Shown: positions 50,739-59,992 of the stretch, one piece after another
Numbering within the stretch: position 1 is the stretch's first letter
How the letters are laid out: each line of letters opens with the position of its first letter
Assembly: GCF_900105245.1 (NCBI RefSeq)
Contig: NZ_FNSZ01000001.1
Location: 6,570,001-6,634,000, forward strand
Source: Streptomyces sp. 1222.5
GTDB taxonomy: Bacteria > Actinomycetota > Actinomycetes > Streptomycetales > Streptomycetaceae
Length of the DNA: 64,000 nucleotides
Reading direction: 5' to 3'
The notes under the pieces: generated by a model
Told to the model about the DNA's origin: nothing
Databases searched by the model: none
Seen by the model: the letters and a program-made list of their open reading frames with translations, nothing else
Program-made: the position numbers and the translations under genes

Positions 50739-50981
50739 CACATTCCACCATCCGCGTGCATCGGACTCACCCCGGCCCGCACCGTCGTCACACCCGGCGC
50801 GGAACCGGCCCGGGCATCTCTTACGGTACGCCGCGCCCGCGCCGCCCACGAGACCGGGTCACCGCCCTGCCAGCGGGAACGCCATGGGCCCGGCCCCGTA
50901 GGGGGGAAGCCGACATGCGCCGAACGGTGTACACAACCACACTGGCGGTAGTGCTCACGTCGAGCCGTACGAGGAGGAGCC

Positions 50982-51263
50982 ATGGGCTGGTTGTGGGCGA
51001 TCATCGTGGGATTCGTGCTGGGCCTGATCGCCAAGGCGGTCATCCCGGGCAAGCAGCACAGCCCTCTGTGGCTGACGACCATCTGCGGCATCCTGGGCGC
51101 CATCGCGGGCAACGCCGTCGCCAGTGCCCTCGGCGTCGCGGAGACCCGGGGCATCGACTGGAGCCGGCACTTCTTCCAGCTCGTGGCCGCGATCATCATC
51201 GTCGCGCTCGTCGACGCCCTCTACATGGCGACCCTGGGGAAGAGGAAACAGCAGCGGGCCTGA
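50982..51263 (+). CDS. GlsB/YeaQ/YmgE-family stress-associated membrane protein
   Basis: A 93-residue membrane protein with three hydrophobic helices. The opening GWLWAIIVGFVLGLIAKAVIP followed by GKQHSPLWLTTICGILGAIAG is the transglycosylase-associated/GlsB signature. A strong GAGGAGGAG site precedes ATG 50982. Family members are induced by envelope or acid stress; no molecular function is established. Confidence 0.9.
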   Translation: MGWLWAIIVGFVLGLIAKAVIPGKQHSPLWLTTICGILGAIAGNAVASALGVAETRGIDWSRHFFQLVAAIIIVALVDALYMATLGKRKQQRA

Positions 51264-51305
51264 TCCGGCCGCACCGCTCTTGAGCGAGCCGGACCGTTCC
51301 CGAGC

Positions 51306-51338
51306 GAGGGGCGCGCCTCCGTACGGGGCGCGCCCCTC
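51306..51338. terminator. Bidirectional terminator between GlsB-type gene and tyrS
   Basis: GAGGGGCGCGCC (51306-51317) and GGCGCGCCCCTC (51327-51338) make a 12-bp perfect stem with a 9-nt loop, 7 bp from the tyrS stop. Confidence 0.85.
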
Positions 51339-51344
51339 GTCGTG

Positions 51345-52613
51345 CTAGGCGGGGACGACCTCGACCGCGGCGAGGTTCTTCTTCCCGCGGCGCAGTACCA
51401 GCCACCGTCCGTGCAGCAGGTCCTCCTTCGCCGGGACGGCGTCCTCGGAGGCGACCTTCACGTTGTTCACGTACGCGCCGCCCTCCTTCACCGTCCGCCG
51501 CGCGGCGGACTTGCTGGCGACGAGCCCGACCTCGGCGAGCAGGTCGACGACCGGACCCAGCTCGGCGACCCGCACGTGCGGCACCTCGGAGAGCGCCGCG
51601 GCCAGCGTCGGGCCGTCCAGCTCCGCCAGCTCGCCCTGCCCGAACAGCGCCTTGGACGCCGCGACGACCGCCGCGGTCTGGCCGGCGCCGTGCACCAGCG
51701 TCGTCAGCTCCTCGGCGAGCGCGCGCTGCGCGGCCCGGGCCTGCGGACGCTCCTCGGTCTGCCTCTCCAGCTCCTCCAGCTCCTCGCGGGACTTGAAGGA
51801 CAGGATGCGCAGGTACTTGGAGATGTCCCGGTCGTCCACGTTCAGCCAGAACTGGTAGAACGCGTACGGCGTCGTCATCTCCGGGTCGAGCCAGACGGCG
51901 CCGCCCTCGGTCTTGCCGAACTTGGTGCCGTCCGCCTTCGTCATCAGCGGGGTGGCCAGGGCGTGGACCTCGGCACCCGGCTCCAGCCGGTGGATCAGGT
52001 CCAGCCCGGCCGTGAGGTTCCCCCACTGGTCGCTGCCGCCCTGCTGGAGCGTGCAGCCGTGGCGGCGGTAGAGCTGGAGGAAGTCCATGCCCTGGAGGAT
52101 CTGGTAGCTGAACTCCGTGTAGCTGATGCCCTGGTCGGACTCCAGGCGGCGGGCCACGGAGTCTTTCGTCAGCATCTTGTTGACACGGAAGTGCTTGCCG
52201 ACGTCCCGCAGGAACTCGATCGCGGAGAGGTTCGCGGTCCAGTCGAGGTTGTTGACCATGACGGCCGCGTTCTCACCCTCGAAGGACAGGAACGGCTCGA
52301 TCTGCGAACGCAGCTTGCCGACCCAGCCGGCCACCGTCTCCGGGTCGTTCAGCGTGCGCTCCGCGGTCGGGCGGGGGTCGCCGATCAGACCCGTCGCGCC
52401 GCCCACCAGCGCCAGCGGCCGGTGCCCGGCCTGCTGGAGCCGGCGCACGGTGAGCACCTGCACGAGGTGCCCCACGTGCAGGGACGGCGCCGTCGGGTCG
52501 AAGCCGCAATAGAACGTGACAGGACCGTCCGCGAGAGCCTTGCGCAAGGCGTCCTCGTCGGTGGACAGGGCGAACAGCCCACGCCACTTCAGCTCGTCGA
52601 CGATGTCCGTCAC
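51345..52613 (-). CDS. tyrS: Tyrosyl-tRNA synthetase
   Basis: Essential class I aminoacyl-tRNA synthetase of 422 residues. FYCGFDPTAPSLHVGHLVQV has the HIGH motif as HVGH, KFGKTEGGAVW is the KMSKS loop, and GGSDQWGNLTAGLDLIHR the tyrosine-binding signature. The C-terminal S4-like RNA-binding domain ends VLRRGKKNLAAVEVV. ATG 52613 is the start. I saw no T-box in the short upstream region. Monocistronic by appearance. Confidence 0.97.
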   Translation of the reverse strand: MTDIVDELKWRGLFALSTDEDALRKALADGPVTFYCGFDPTAPSLHVGHLVQVLTVRRLQQAGHRPLALVGGATGLIGDPRPTAERTLNDPETVAGWVGKLRSQIEPFLSFEGENAAVMVNNLDWTANLSAIEFLRDVGKHFRVNKMLTKDSVARRLESDQGISYTEFSYQILQGMDFLQLYRRHGCTLQQGGSDQWGNLTAGLDLIHRLEPGAEVHALATPLMTKADGTKFGKTEGGAVWLDPEMTTPYAFYQFWLNVDDRDISKYLRILSFKSREELEELERQTEERPQARAAQRALAEELTTLVHGAGQTAAVVAASKALFGQGELAELDGPTLAAALSEVPHVRVAELGPVVDLLAEVGLVASKSAARRTVKEGGAYVNNVKVASEDAVPAKEDLLHGRWLVLRRGKKNLAAVEVVPA

Positions 52614-52670
52614 GGTTCTCGTGTCTCCTCGGTGATCTTCGGGGCGGTCGGGTGACAGCCGACTACGAGG

Positions 52671-54065
52671 TTATACGCCCTGACTGACAGAGCTCATATT
52701 GAAATCGGGGATCCGCAGCGCGGGCATCGCGGCCCGCGTGAACCAGTCGCTCCACTCCCGCGGCAGCGTCTTCTCCGTGCGTCCGGCCTCCGCGGCCCGG
52801 CCCAGCAGGCCCACCGGGGACTCGTTGAACCGGAAGTTGTTCACCTGCCCGGTCACCTCGCCGTTCTCCACGAGGTAGACGCCGTCCCGGGTCAGACCGG
52901 TGAGCAGCAGCGTCGCCGGGTCGACCTCGCGGATGTACCACAGGCAGGTCAGCAGCAGCCCGCGCTCGGTGTCCGCGACCATCTGGTCCAGCGAGCGGTC
53001 GCTCCCGCCGTCCAGGATCAGGTTCCCGAGCGCCGGGGCGACCGGCAGCCCCGTCAGGCCCGCGCTGTGCCGGGTGGTGGTCAGGTGCTTCAGCACCCCC
53101 TCGTCGACCCACTCGGTCGCGTGCGTGGGCAGTCCGTTGTCGAACACCGACTGGTCGCCGCCGGAGGAGTGGGCGACGACGAAGGGCGGGCACTCCAGGC
53201 CCGGCTCGTTCGGGTCGCTGCGCAGGGTCAGCGGCAGCTCGCTCAGCTTCTCGCCGACGCGGGTGCCGCCGCCCGGCTTGGAGAACACCGTCCGCCCCTC
53301 GGCCGCGTCCCGGCCCGACGCCGACCACAGCTGGTAGATCAGCAGGTCCGCGACCGCGGTCGGGGGCAGCAGCGTCTCGTAGCGGCCGGCGGGCAGCTCC
53401 ACGCGCCGCTCCGCCCAGCCGAGCCGTACGGCGAGCTCGGCGTCGAGCGCCCCGGGGTCGACGTCCTTGAAGTCCCGCGTGGACCGGCCGGCCCAGGCCG
53501 AACGGGTGCGGTCGGGCGACTTGGCGTTCAGCTCCAGCGTGCCGGTGGGCTGGTCGTGCCGCAGGCGCAGCCCGGTGGAGGTGCCGACATACGTGGAGAC
53601 CAGCTCGTGGTTGGCGAAGCCGTACAGCTCCCGGCCGCCCGCACGCGCGCGTGCGAACGCCTCGCCGAGCGCCGGGGCGAAGTCGGCGAACACCGCGGAG
53701 GAGGTCTCGGCGGGCGCGTCCGTGAAGTCCGGCGACCGGGGCACGCCGCCGACCAGCGGCTGCGCGTCCTCCGCCGGTGCGGCCCCGCGCGCGGCGGCCT
53801 CGGCGGCCCGTACCAGGGGCTCCAGCTCGTCCGCGGTGACCGCCGACCGGGACACCACCCCGGAGGCGGTGCCCTCCTTGCCGTCCACGGTCGCGATCAC
53901 GGTGAGCGTACGGCCGCGCGTCACGCCGTTCGTGGTGAGCGCGTTGCCGGCCCAGCGCAGGTTGGCGGTGGAGTGCTCGTCCGCGATGACGACGCAGCCG
54001 TCGGCACGTGACAGCGCCAGGGCCTGCTCGACGATCTCGTGCGGCTTGTGGGTGCGGGCGCTCAT
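52671..54065 (-). CDS. TldE/PmbA-family protein, partner of TldD
   Basis: A 464-residue member of the TldD/PmbA superfamily lacking the metal-binding HExxxH of its partner. Landmarks: ADGCVVIADEHSTANLRWAG N-terminal strand, SPDRTRSAWAGRSTRDF, and the C-terminal TGQVNNFRFNESPVG and PDFNMSSVSQG. TldD and TldE form a heterodimeric protease that trims peptides such as microcins and CcdA in E. coli. ATG 54065 overlaps the tldD stop as ATGA. Confidence 0.93.
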   Translation of the reverse strand: MSARTHKPHEIVEQALALSRADGCVVIADEHSTANLRWAGNALTTNGVTRGRTLTVIATVDGKEGTASGVVSRSAVTADELEPLVRAAEAAARGAAPAEDAQPLVGGVPRSPDFTDAPAETSSAVFADFAPALGEAFARARAGGRELYGFANHELVSTYVGTSTGLRLRHDQPTGTLELNAKSPDRTRSAWAGRSTRDFKDVDPGALDAELAVRLGWAERRVELPAGRYETLLPPTAVADLLIYQLWSASGRDAAEGRTVFSKPGGGTRVGEKLSELPLTLRSDPNEPGLECPPFVVAHSSGGDQSVFDNGLPTHATEWVDEGVLKHLTTTRHSAGLTGLPVAPALGNLILDGGSDRSLDQMVADTERGLLLTCLWYIREVDPATLLLTGLTRDGVYLVENGEVTGQVNNFRFNESPVGLLGRAAEAGRTEKTLPREWSDWFTRAAMPALRIPDFNMSSVSQGV

Positions 54066-55585
54066 CGACCGGCCTCCTGCGTGGTGTTGAGAATGTTGAC
54101 GCCCCGGAAGAGCGCGGACGGGCACCCGTGGGACACGGCGGCCACCTGGCCCGGCTGGGCCTTGCCGCAGTTGAAGGCGCCGCCGAGGACATAGGTCTGC
54201 GGTCCGCCGACCGCCGCCATGGACCCCCAGAAGTCGGTGGTCGTCGCCTGATAGGCCACGTCCTTCAGCTGTCCGGTGATCCGCCCGTTCTCGATCCGGA
54301 AGAAGCGCTGCCCGGTGAACTGGAAGTTGTACCGCTGCATGTCGATGGACCAGGACCGGTCGCCGACGACGTAGATGCCCCGGTCGACGCCCCCGATCAG
54401 GCCCTCGGTGGACAGCCCCGCGGGATCCGGCTGCAGGGAGACGTTCGCCATGCGCTGCACCGGCACATGGCCGGGGGAGTCGGCGAACGCGCAGCCGTTG
54501 GACCGCTCGAACCCGGTCAGCCGCGCGATCCGCCGGTCCAGCTGGTAGCCCACCAGCGTGCCGTCCTTCACCAGGTCCCAGGACTGCGCCTCGACGCCCT
54601 CGTCGTCGAAGCCGACGGTCGCGAGGCCGTGCTCGGCGGTGCGGTCACCCGTGACGTTCATCAGCTCGGAGCCGTACTTCAGCTTGCCGAGCCGGTCGAA
54701 GGTGGCGAAGGAGGTGCCGGCGTAGGCGGCCTCGTAGCCGAGGGCGCGGTCCAGCTCCGTGGCGTGCCCGATGGACTCGTGGATGGTCAGCCACAGGTTG
54801 GACGGGTCGACGACGAGGTCGTACAGGCCGGGGTCAACGCTGGGCGCACGCATCTTCTCGGCGAGCAGCTCGGGGATCCGCTCCAGCTCGGCGTCCCAGT
54901 CCCAGCCCGTGCCGGTCAGGTACTCCCAGCCGCGTCCGGCCGGCGGCGCGATGGTCCGCATCGAGTCGAACTCGCCGCTGGACTCGTCCACCGACACCGC
55001 GGTCAGCTCCGGGTGCAGCCGCACCCGCTGCTGGGTGGTGACGGTCCCGGCGGTGTCGGCGTAGAACTTGTTCTCGTGCACGGTGAGCAGCGAGGCGTCG
55101 ACGTGGTCGACGCCGTTCGCCGCCAGCAGCCGGGCGCTCCACTCCGCCAGCAGCGCGGCCTTCTCCTCGGCGGGCACGGAGAACGGGTCGATCTCGTACG
55201 ACGAGATCCACGTCCGCTCCGCGTGCACGGGCTCGTCGGCGAGCTCCACCAGCTCCTTCGACCCGGCCGCCTTGATCACCTGCGCGGAGAGCTTGGCCAT
55301 GGCCACCGCCTGCGAGGCGACCCTCGCGGCGGCGTCCATGGTCAGGTCGACCCCGGACGCGAAGCCCCATGTACCGCCGTGCACGACCCGCACCGCGTAC
55401 CCGAGGTCGGTGGTGTCCGACGATCCGGCGGGCTTGGCGTCCCGCAGCCGCCAGGAGGCGCTGCGCACCCGCTCGAACCGGAAGTCCGCGTGCTCGGCCC
55501 CCAGCGCACGCGCGCGGGCGAGCGCGGCGTCGGCGAGGGCCCGTAGGGGAAGCGCCGTGAAGGCTTCGTCGATGGAATGGGGCAC
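54062..55585 (-). CDS. tldD: TldD metalloprotease subunit
   Basis: A 507-residue zinc peptidase. HESIGHATELD carries the ligands His269 and His274 with Glu270 as base, and later ANVSLQPDP and GGAFNCGKAQPGQVAAVSHG with the third metal ligand. The N-terminal half (LPLRALADAALARARALGAE) is the conserved alpha/beta domain. GTG 55585 follows GGGAGATC. First of a two-gene unit with TldE, divergent from fabG. Confidence 0.95.
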   Translation of the reverse strand: MPHSIDEAFTALPLRALADAALARARALGAEHADFRFERVRSASWRLRDAKPAGSSDTTDLGYAVRVVHGGTWGFASGVDLTMDAAARVASQAVAMAKLSAQVIKAAGSKELVELADEPVHAERTWISSYEIDPFSVPAEEKAALLAEWSARLLAANGVDHVDASLLTVHENKFYADTAGTVTTQQRVRLHPELTAVSVDESSGEFDSMRTIAPPAGRGWEYLTGTGWDWDAELERIPELLAEKMRAPSVDPGLYDLVVDPSNLWLTIHESIGHATELDRALGYEAAYAGTSFATFDRLGKLKYGSELMNVTGDRTAEHGLATVGFDDEGVEAQSWDLVKDGTLVGYQLDRRIARLTGFERSNGCAFADSPGHVPVQRMANVSLQPDPAGLSTEGLIGGVDRGIYVVGDRSWSIDMQRYNFQFTGQRFFRIENGRITGQLKDVAYQATTTDFWGSMAAVGGPQTYVLGGAFNCGKAQPGQVAAVSHGCPSALFRGVNILNTTQEAGR

Positions 55586-55687
55586 GGAGATCTCCCTGCT
55601 GTCGTGGCCTGTCGGCTCCGATCATGTCGCGCGACCCGCCCGGCGGACCACATGTTTCCGTCCGTCTCCGGGCGTTTCTGTAGGGAC

Positions 55688-55717
55688 CCGACAGTGACTC
55701 CCCCCAGCCACTGTCGG
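55688..55717. repeat. Inverted repeat in the tldD/fabG divergent region
   Basis: CCGACAGTG (55688-55696) pairs with CACTGTCGG (55709-55717) around a 12-nt loop in the 248-bp divergent interval. It may be an operator or a leader hairpin for fabG. Confidence 0.5.
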
Positions 55718-55833
55718 TGCCCGATTGCCCGCGGCAGGGGCGCGACCGATAGGTTTTTGGATGAAGCCGCCTGTCACCAGGTGTTCGGGCGGGCTGTCGG
55801 ACCGCTGCAGACCGCTATCGAAAGGGTGATCCG

Positions 55834-56538
55834 TTGAGCCGCTCGGTTCTCGTCACCGGAGGCAACCGGGGCATCGGCCTCGCCATCGCCCGTGCATTCG
55901 CCGACGCCGGCGACAAGGTCGCGATCACGTACCGCTCCGGGGAGCCGCCGGCCGGCTTCCTCGCGGTCAAGTGCGACATCACCGACCCGGAGCAGGTGGA
56001 GCAGGCCTACAAGGAGATCGAGGAGCAGCACGGTCCGGTCGAGGTTCTCGTCGCCAACGCCGGCGTCACCAAGGACCAGCTCCTGATGCGCATGTCCGAG
56101 GAGGACTTCACCTCGGTCATCGACACGAACCTCACCGGCACCTTCCGCGTCGTCAAGCGTGCGAACCGCGGCATGCTGCGCGCCAAGAAGGGCCGCGTCG
56201 TCCTCATCTCGTCCGTGGTCGGTCTGCTCGGCTCGGCGGGGCAGGCGAACTACGCCGCCTCCAAGGCCGCCCTGGTCGGCTTCGCGCGCTCCCTCGCCCG
56301 TGAGCTGGGTTCGCGCAACCTCACCTTCAACGTCGTCGCGCCCGGCTTCGTCGACACCGACATGACCAAGGCGCTCACCGACGAGCAGCGCGGGAACATC
56401 GTCTCGCAGGTGCCGCTCGGCCGTTACGCGCAGCCGGAGGAGATCGCCGCGGCGGTGCGGTTCCTCGCCTCGGACGACGCCTCGTACATCACTGGAGCCG
56501 TCATTCCCGTTGACGGCGGACTGGGAATGGGTCACTGA
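55834..56538 (+). CDS. fabG: 3-oxoacyl-[acyl-carrier-protein] reductase
   Basis: NADPH-dependent beta-ketoacyl-ACP reductase of fatty acid synthesis, 234 residues. VLVTGGNRGIGLAIARAFAD gives the cofactor site, VANAGVTKDQLLMRM the FabG-typical segment, ISSVVGLLG with catalytic Ser, NYAASKAALVGF with YxxxK, and ITGAVIPVDGGLGMGH the end. TTG start at 55834 with AAAGGGTGA. It is followed after 5 bp by the enoyl-ACP reductase gene, matching actinobacterial fabG-inhA. Confidence 0.96.
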   Translation: MSRSVLVTGGNRGIGLAIARAFADAGDKVAITYRSGEPPAGFLAVKCDITDPEQVEQAYKEIEEQHGPVEVLVANAGVTKDQLLMRMSEEDFTSVIDTNLTGTFRVVKRANRGMLRAKKGRVVLISSVVGLLGSAGQANYAASKAALVGFARSLARELGSRNLTFNVVAPGFVDTDMTKALTDEQRGNIVSQVPLGRYAQPEEIAAAVRFLASDDASYITGAVIPVDGGLGMGH

Positions 56539-56543
56539 TCACC

Positions 56544-57311
56544 ATGAGCGGAATTCTCGAGGGCAAGCGCATCCTGGTCACGGGCGTGCTGATGGAGTCC
56601 TCCATCGCCTTCCACGTCGCCAAGCTGGCCCAGGAGCAGGGCGCCGAGATCATCCTGACCGCGTTCCCGCGGCCCACGCTGACCGAGCGCATCGCCAAGA
56701 AGCTGCCGAAGCCCACCAAGGTCATCGAGCTGGACGTCACGAACGACGAGCACCTCGGCCGCCTGGCCGACGTCGTCGGCGAGGAGCTGGGCGGACTGGA
56801 CGGCATCGTCCACTCCATCGGCTTCGCCCCGCAGGACGCGCTCGGCGGCAACTTCCTCAACACGCCGTTCGAGTCGGTCTCCACCGCCATGCACGTCTCG
56901 GCGTTCTCGCTGAAGTCGCTGACCATGGCCTGCCTGCCGCTGATGCAGAACGGCGGCTCGGTCGTCGGTCTCACCTTCGACGCCCAGTACGCCTGGCCGC
57001 AGTACGACTGGATGGGCCCGGCCAAGGCCGCCCTGGAGGCGACCAACCGCTACATGGCGCGTGACCTCGGCAAGCAGAACATCCGCTGCAACCTCATCTC
57101 CGCGGGCCCGATCGGCTCCATGGCCGCCAAGTCCATCCCGGGCTTCGGCGAGCTGGCGTCCGTGTGGGACACCCGCTCTCCGCTGGAGTGGGACCTGAAG
57201 GACCCGGAGCCGGCGGGCAAGGGTGTCGTCGCCCTGCTCAGCGACTGGTTCCCGAAGACCACGGGCGAGATCATCCACGTCGACGGCGGTCTGCACGCCA
57301 TCGGCGCCTGA
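56544..57311 (+). CDS. fabI: Enoyl-[acyl-carrier-protein] reductase (FabI/InhA type)
   Basis: NADH-dependent reductase finishing the elongation cycle, 255 residues. It opens LEGKRILVTGVLMESSIAFH with the FabI-type split glycine motif. QYDWMGPAKAALEATNRYMA gives the Tyr-x6-Lys catalytic pair, and GPIGSMAAKSIPGF is the substrate loop. Co-transcribed with fabG. Triclosan/isoniazid-sensitive relatives belong here. Confidence 0.96.
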   Translation: MSGILEGKRILVTGVLMESSIAFHVAKLAQEQGAEIILTAFPRPTLTERIAKKLPKPTKVIELDVTNDEHLGRLADVVGEELGGLDGIVHSIGFAPQDALGGNFLNTPFESVSTAMHVSAFSLKSLTMACLPLMQNGGSVVGLTFDAQYAWPQYDWMGPAKAALEATNRYMARDLGKQNIRCNLISAGPIGSMAAKSIPGFGELASVWDTRSPLEWDLKDPEPAGKGVVALLSDWFPKTTGEIIHVDGGLHAIGA

Positions 57312-57352
57312 TCACCGCGACCGGCGCCCGACCGCCGCATCCGATCGCCGGC

Positions 57353-57385
57353 GAGGCCCGCACCCCTTCGAGGGGTGCGGGCCTC
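57353..57385. terminator. Terminator hairpin after fabI
   Basis: GAGGCCCGCACCCCT (57353-57367) pairs exactly with AGGGGTGCGGGCCTC (57371-57385): a 15-bp stem with a TCG loop, 42 bp past the stop. Confidence 0.9.
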
Positions 57386-57519
57386 GGCCGTACGGGGGAT
57401 TCCCCTCGGGCGTCACCCGTTCGGCCCACCGGCCGGGCCGCCGGGGCACCGGCGGAGCACCCTGGATTACGCGTTCACCTCGCGATTTCCCCACCGCAGC
57501 CCGGCGAGGAGGTCCCCTT

Positions 57520-57870
57520 GTGCGCCTGTCCCGCAGCCTGGCCCCGCTGACCGTGGCCGTGGCCCTCGTGCTCTGTCTGCCGTACGACGCGATGTCGCAC
57601 GTCCGCGCGGGTGACGGCAAGCCTCCCGCGCCCGGACTGTTCGGCGCCGCCTGCCGGACCTCGGTCGACGGCTCCCACGTGGTCGCCTACTGCCACAACC
57701 CCTATGTCGACACCGACCGCGTGCGCCTGCACATCGAGTGCGCCCGCTGGTGGGACATCGACACCGACAGCGCCCCGGTGGACGCCGGGCCCGCGATGAC
57801 CGTCCGGCTCACCGGCCGGTGCTGGAAGGACGTCGGTTCGGTCTGGGTCAGCCACCAGAAGGTCCGCTGA
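57520..57870 (+). CDS. Small secreted protein with four cysteines
   Basis: A 116-residue protein. A signal peptide (SRSLAPLTVAVALVLCLPYD) precedes a short mature part with four spaced cysteines (AACRTSV, VAYCHNPY, HIECARWW, TGRCWKD) that could form two disulphides, so extracellular location is likely. GTG 57520 has GAGGAGG 8 nt upstream. Its last 23 bp overlap the end of the convergent GntR gene. No known family. Confidence 0.75.
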   Translation: MRLSRSLAPLTVAVALVLCLPYDAMSHVRAGDGKPPAPGLFGAACRTSVDGSHVVAYCHNPYVDTDRVRLHIECARWWDIDTDSAPVDAGPAMTVRLTGRCWKDVGSVWVSHQKVR

Positions 57871-58540
57871 ACCTGTCCGGACGGCACAGGAAGGGGTAGC
57901 TGGCGGCCTCCACCGCCGCCGCCTCGGCGTCCCGGGTGCGGATCGCGTCCACCAGCCGGGTGTGGTCCATGTGCGTCTCCGGGGTGAGCTCCGCGCCGAC
58001 GTCCGCGCGCAGCCAGTCGCGCAGCACCTCGCCCAGGTCGGCGTACATGGCGGTCATGGCGTCGTTGTGGGACGCGGCCACGACGGCCAGGTGGAACGTG
58101 GCGTCGGCGGTCACGAATGCCTCCGCCTCGCCCGTCTCCCACGCCTCCTCGCGCCGCGCGAGGAGCGCGTCCAGCTGCTTGAGGTCCTTCTCGGTGCGCC
58201 GCTCGGCGGCCAGCTTCGCCGCGGCCGACTCCAGCGTGGAGCGCAGCTCGGCGATGTGCCGGGGGTCGGCGTCGGCGAAGCGCCGGTGCATCACCCCGGC
58301 CAGCTCGCTCGTCGCCACCACATAGGTTCCCGAGCCCTGCCGGATGTCCAGCAGTCCGTTGTGCGCGAGCGCGCGGACCGCCTCGCGGACCGTGTTGCGG
58401 GCCACTCCGAGCTGCTCGACCAGCTCCGGCTCGGTCGGGATGCGCGAGCCGACCGGCCACTCGCCGGAGGTGATCTGGTGGCGCAGCGCGGCGATGACCT
58501 GCTCGGACAGCGCCGAACGGCGCGGGTGGCTCAGGGGCAT
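57848..58540 (-). CDS. GntR-family (FadR-type) transcriptional regulator
   Basis: A 230-residue regulator. The N-terminal winged helix reads ALSEQVIAALRHQITSGEWP and IPTEPELVEQLGVARNTVRE with AVRALAHNGLLDIRQGSGTY. The C-terminal all-helical FCD ligand domain includes ELRSTLESAAAKLAAER and FVTADATFHLAVVAASHN. It diverges from the MFS exporter, whose promoter contains a perfect palindrome that it probably binds. Confidence 0.93.
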   Translation of the reverse strand: MPLSHPRRSALSEQVIAALRHQITSGEWPVGSRIPTEPELVEQLGVARNTVREAVRALAHNGLLDIRQGSGTYVVATSELAGVMHRRFADADPRHIAELRSTLESAAAKLAAERRTEKDLKQLDALLARREEAWETGEAEAFVTADATFHLAVVAASHNDAMTAMYADLGEVLRDWLRADVGAELTPETHMDHTRLVDAIRTRDAEAAAVEAASYPFLCRPDRFSGPSGG

Positions 58541-58584
58541 GGCCCACCTTCGCACGAGAGGCCCGGGAGGGGACGTCCCGGGAA

Positions 58585-58622
58585 TGGACAACCAATCATC
58601 CCATGATTCTATGATGGACCTC
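58585..58622 (+). promoter_or_regulatory. MFS promoter with embedded GntR-type operator
   Basis: TGGACA (58585-58590) and TATGAT (58610-58615) are good -35 and -10 elements with a 19-bp spacer. In that spacer lies the perfect palindrome AATCAT-CCC-ATGATT (58594-58608). The start ATG is 7 bp past the -10, so the transcript would be leaderless. Binding here would block RNA polymerase. Confidence 0.7.
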
Positions 58623-59942
58623 ATGGCTAGTGAGAAGTTCCGGACAGTGGACACCCGTACGGCGATGTCACCCACCGAACGCGGTACGGACGCCGTTGCG
58701 GGCACCGAGGAGACGAACCCCGGCGCGGGCCGTACGCGCGCGTGGGCGACCCGGCTGGTCGTCGCCGGCATCCTGCTGTCCGCCCTGAACCTCCGTCCGG
58801 CCATCACGAGCCTCGGCGCCCTCCTGGAGGAGGTGCGCGACGATCTCGGCATGAGCGGCAGCGTGGCCGGGCTGCTCACCTCCGTGCCCCCGTTGTGCTT
58901 CGCCGTCTTCGGGGTCACCGCGCCCCGGCTGGCCCGCCGCTTCGGACCGGCCGCGGTGATCTGCGCCGGCATGGCCGCCATCGCCGCGGGCCTGCTGATA
59001 CGCCCCTACGTCGGCGGCACCGCCGGCTTCCTGGCCGCCAGCGCGCTCGCCCTCATGGGGATCGCCGTCAGCAACGTCCTGATGCCGGTCGTCGTCAAGC
59101 GCTGGTTCCCCGACCGGGTCGGCTCCATGACCGGCCTGTACTCGATGGCCCTCGCCCTCGGCACGTCCCTCGCGGCCGCGGTGACCGTCCCGCTGACCGG
59201 CGCCCTGGGCGGCAGCTGGCGGTCCGGCCTCGCCGTCTGGGCGGCTCTCGCCGCGGCCGCCGTGCTGCCCTGGCTGCCGCTCGTGAGGGACCGCGGCACC
59301 GCGCCCGCCCCGTCCCGGCAGCAGACGGCCGGGACGGCTGAGCAGCACGCCCCGCTGCGGATGGCCCGCAGCCGCACCGCCTGGGCGCTCGCCGTCTTCT
59401 TCGGCCTCCAGGCAACCGCGGCCTACATCACCATGGGCTGGATGCCGCAGATCTTCCGCGACGCCGGGGTCCCGGCGGGCACCGCGGGCGTCCTCCTCGC
59501 CGTCACCATGGTGATGGGTGTGCCGCTGGCCTTCGTCATCCCGCGCGTCGCCACGCGGCTGCCCCACCAGGGGCCGATCGCGCTGGTCCTGGGCGCCTGC
59601 GGGCTCGCCGGATACGCCGGTCTGTACTTCGCGCCGGCCGCCGGCGCCTGGGCCTGGGCCCTGCTGCTCGGCGTCTCCAACTGCGCCTTCCCGCTCGCGC
59701 TGACGATGGTCGGCATGCGGGCCCGCAGCGGACCCGGCGTGGCCCAGCTGTCCGCGTTCGCGCAGAGCACCGGCTACCTGATCTCCATCCCCGGCCCGCT
59801 GCTGGTCGGCGTGCTCTACCAGCGGAGCGGCGGCTGGGGACTGCCGATCGCCCTGATGGCGGCCCTCATGGTGCCCCAGATGGTCATGGGCGTCCTGGCG
59901 GGCCGCAACCGCACGGTCGAGGAGGAAGCGGCGGTGCGCTGA
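58623..59942 (+). CDS. MFS transporter, CynX/NimT-like
   Basis: A 439-residue major-facilitator permease with 12 hydrophobic helices. LLSALNLRPAITSLGALLEE near the first helix is the CynX/NimT family signature (cyanate or 2-nitroimidazole relatives). A GRVxSxxxG-like loop, a charged central loop (DRGTAPAPSRQQTAGTAEQH) and C-terminal half follow. ATG 58623 was chosen because the TATGAT box sits 7 bp upstream, fitting a leaderless transcript; upstream in-frame ATGs at 58584 and 58611 fall within the promoter. A small single-helix protein follows. Confidence 0.9.
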   Translation: MASEKFRTVDTRTAMSPTERGTDAVAGTEETNPGAGRTRAWATRLVVAGILLSALNLRPAITSLGALLEEVRDDLGMSGSVAGLLTSVPPLCFAVFGVTAPRLARRFGPAAVICAGMAAIAAGLLIRPYVGGTAGFLAASALALMGIAVSNVLMPVVVKRWFPDRVGSMTGLYSMALALGTSLAAAVTVPLTGALGGSWRSGLAVWAALAAAAVLPWLPLVRDRGTAPAPSRQQTAGTAEQHAPLRMARSRTAWALAVFFGLQATAAYITMGWMPQIFRDAGVPAGTAGVLLAVTMVMGVPLAFVIPRVATRLPHQGPIALVLGACGLAGYAGLYFAPAAGAWAWALLLGVSNCAFPLALTMVGMRARSGPGVAQLSAFAQSTGYLISIPGPLLVGVLYQRSGGWGLPIALMAALMVPQMVMGVLAGRNRTVEEEAAVR

Positions 59943-59992
59943 CCGGCAGACCCCGGCGGCACTCTCCGGACGAAGGGTGCGAGACTGGGCGC

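Noticed and set aside
52614..52670. T-box leader for tyrS
   Set aside because: The gap is only 57 bp and shows no T-box core sequence or terminator pair.
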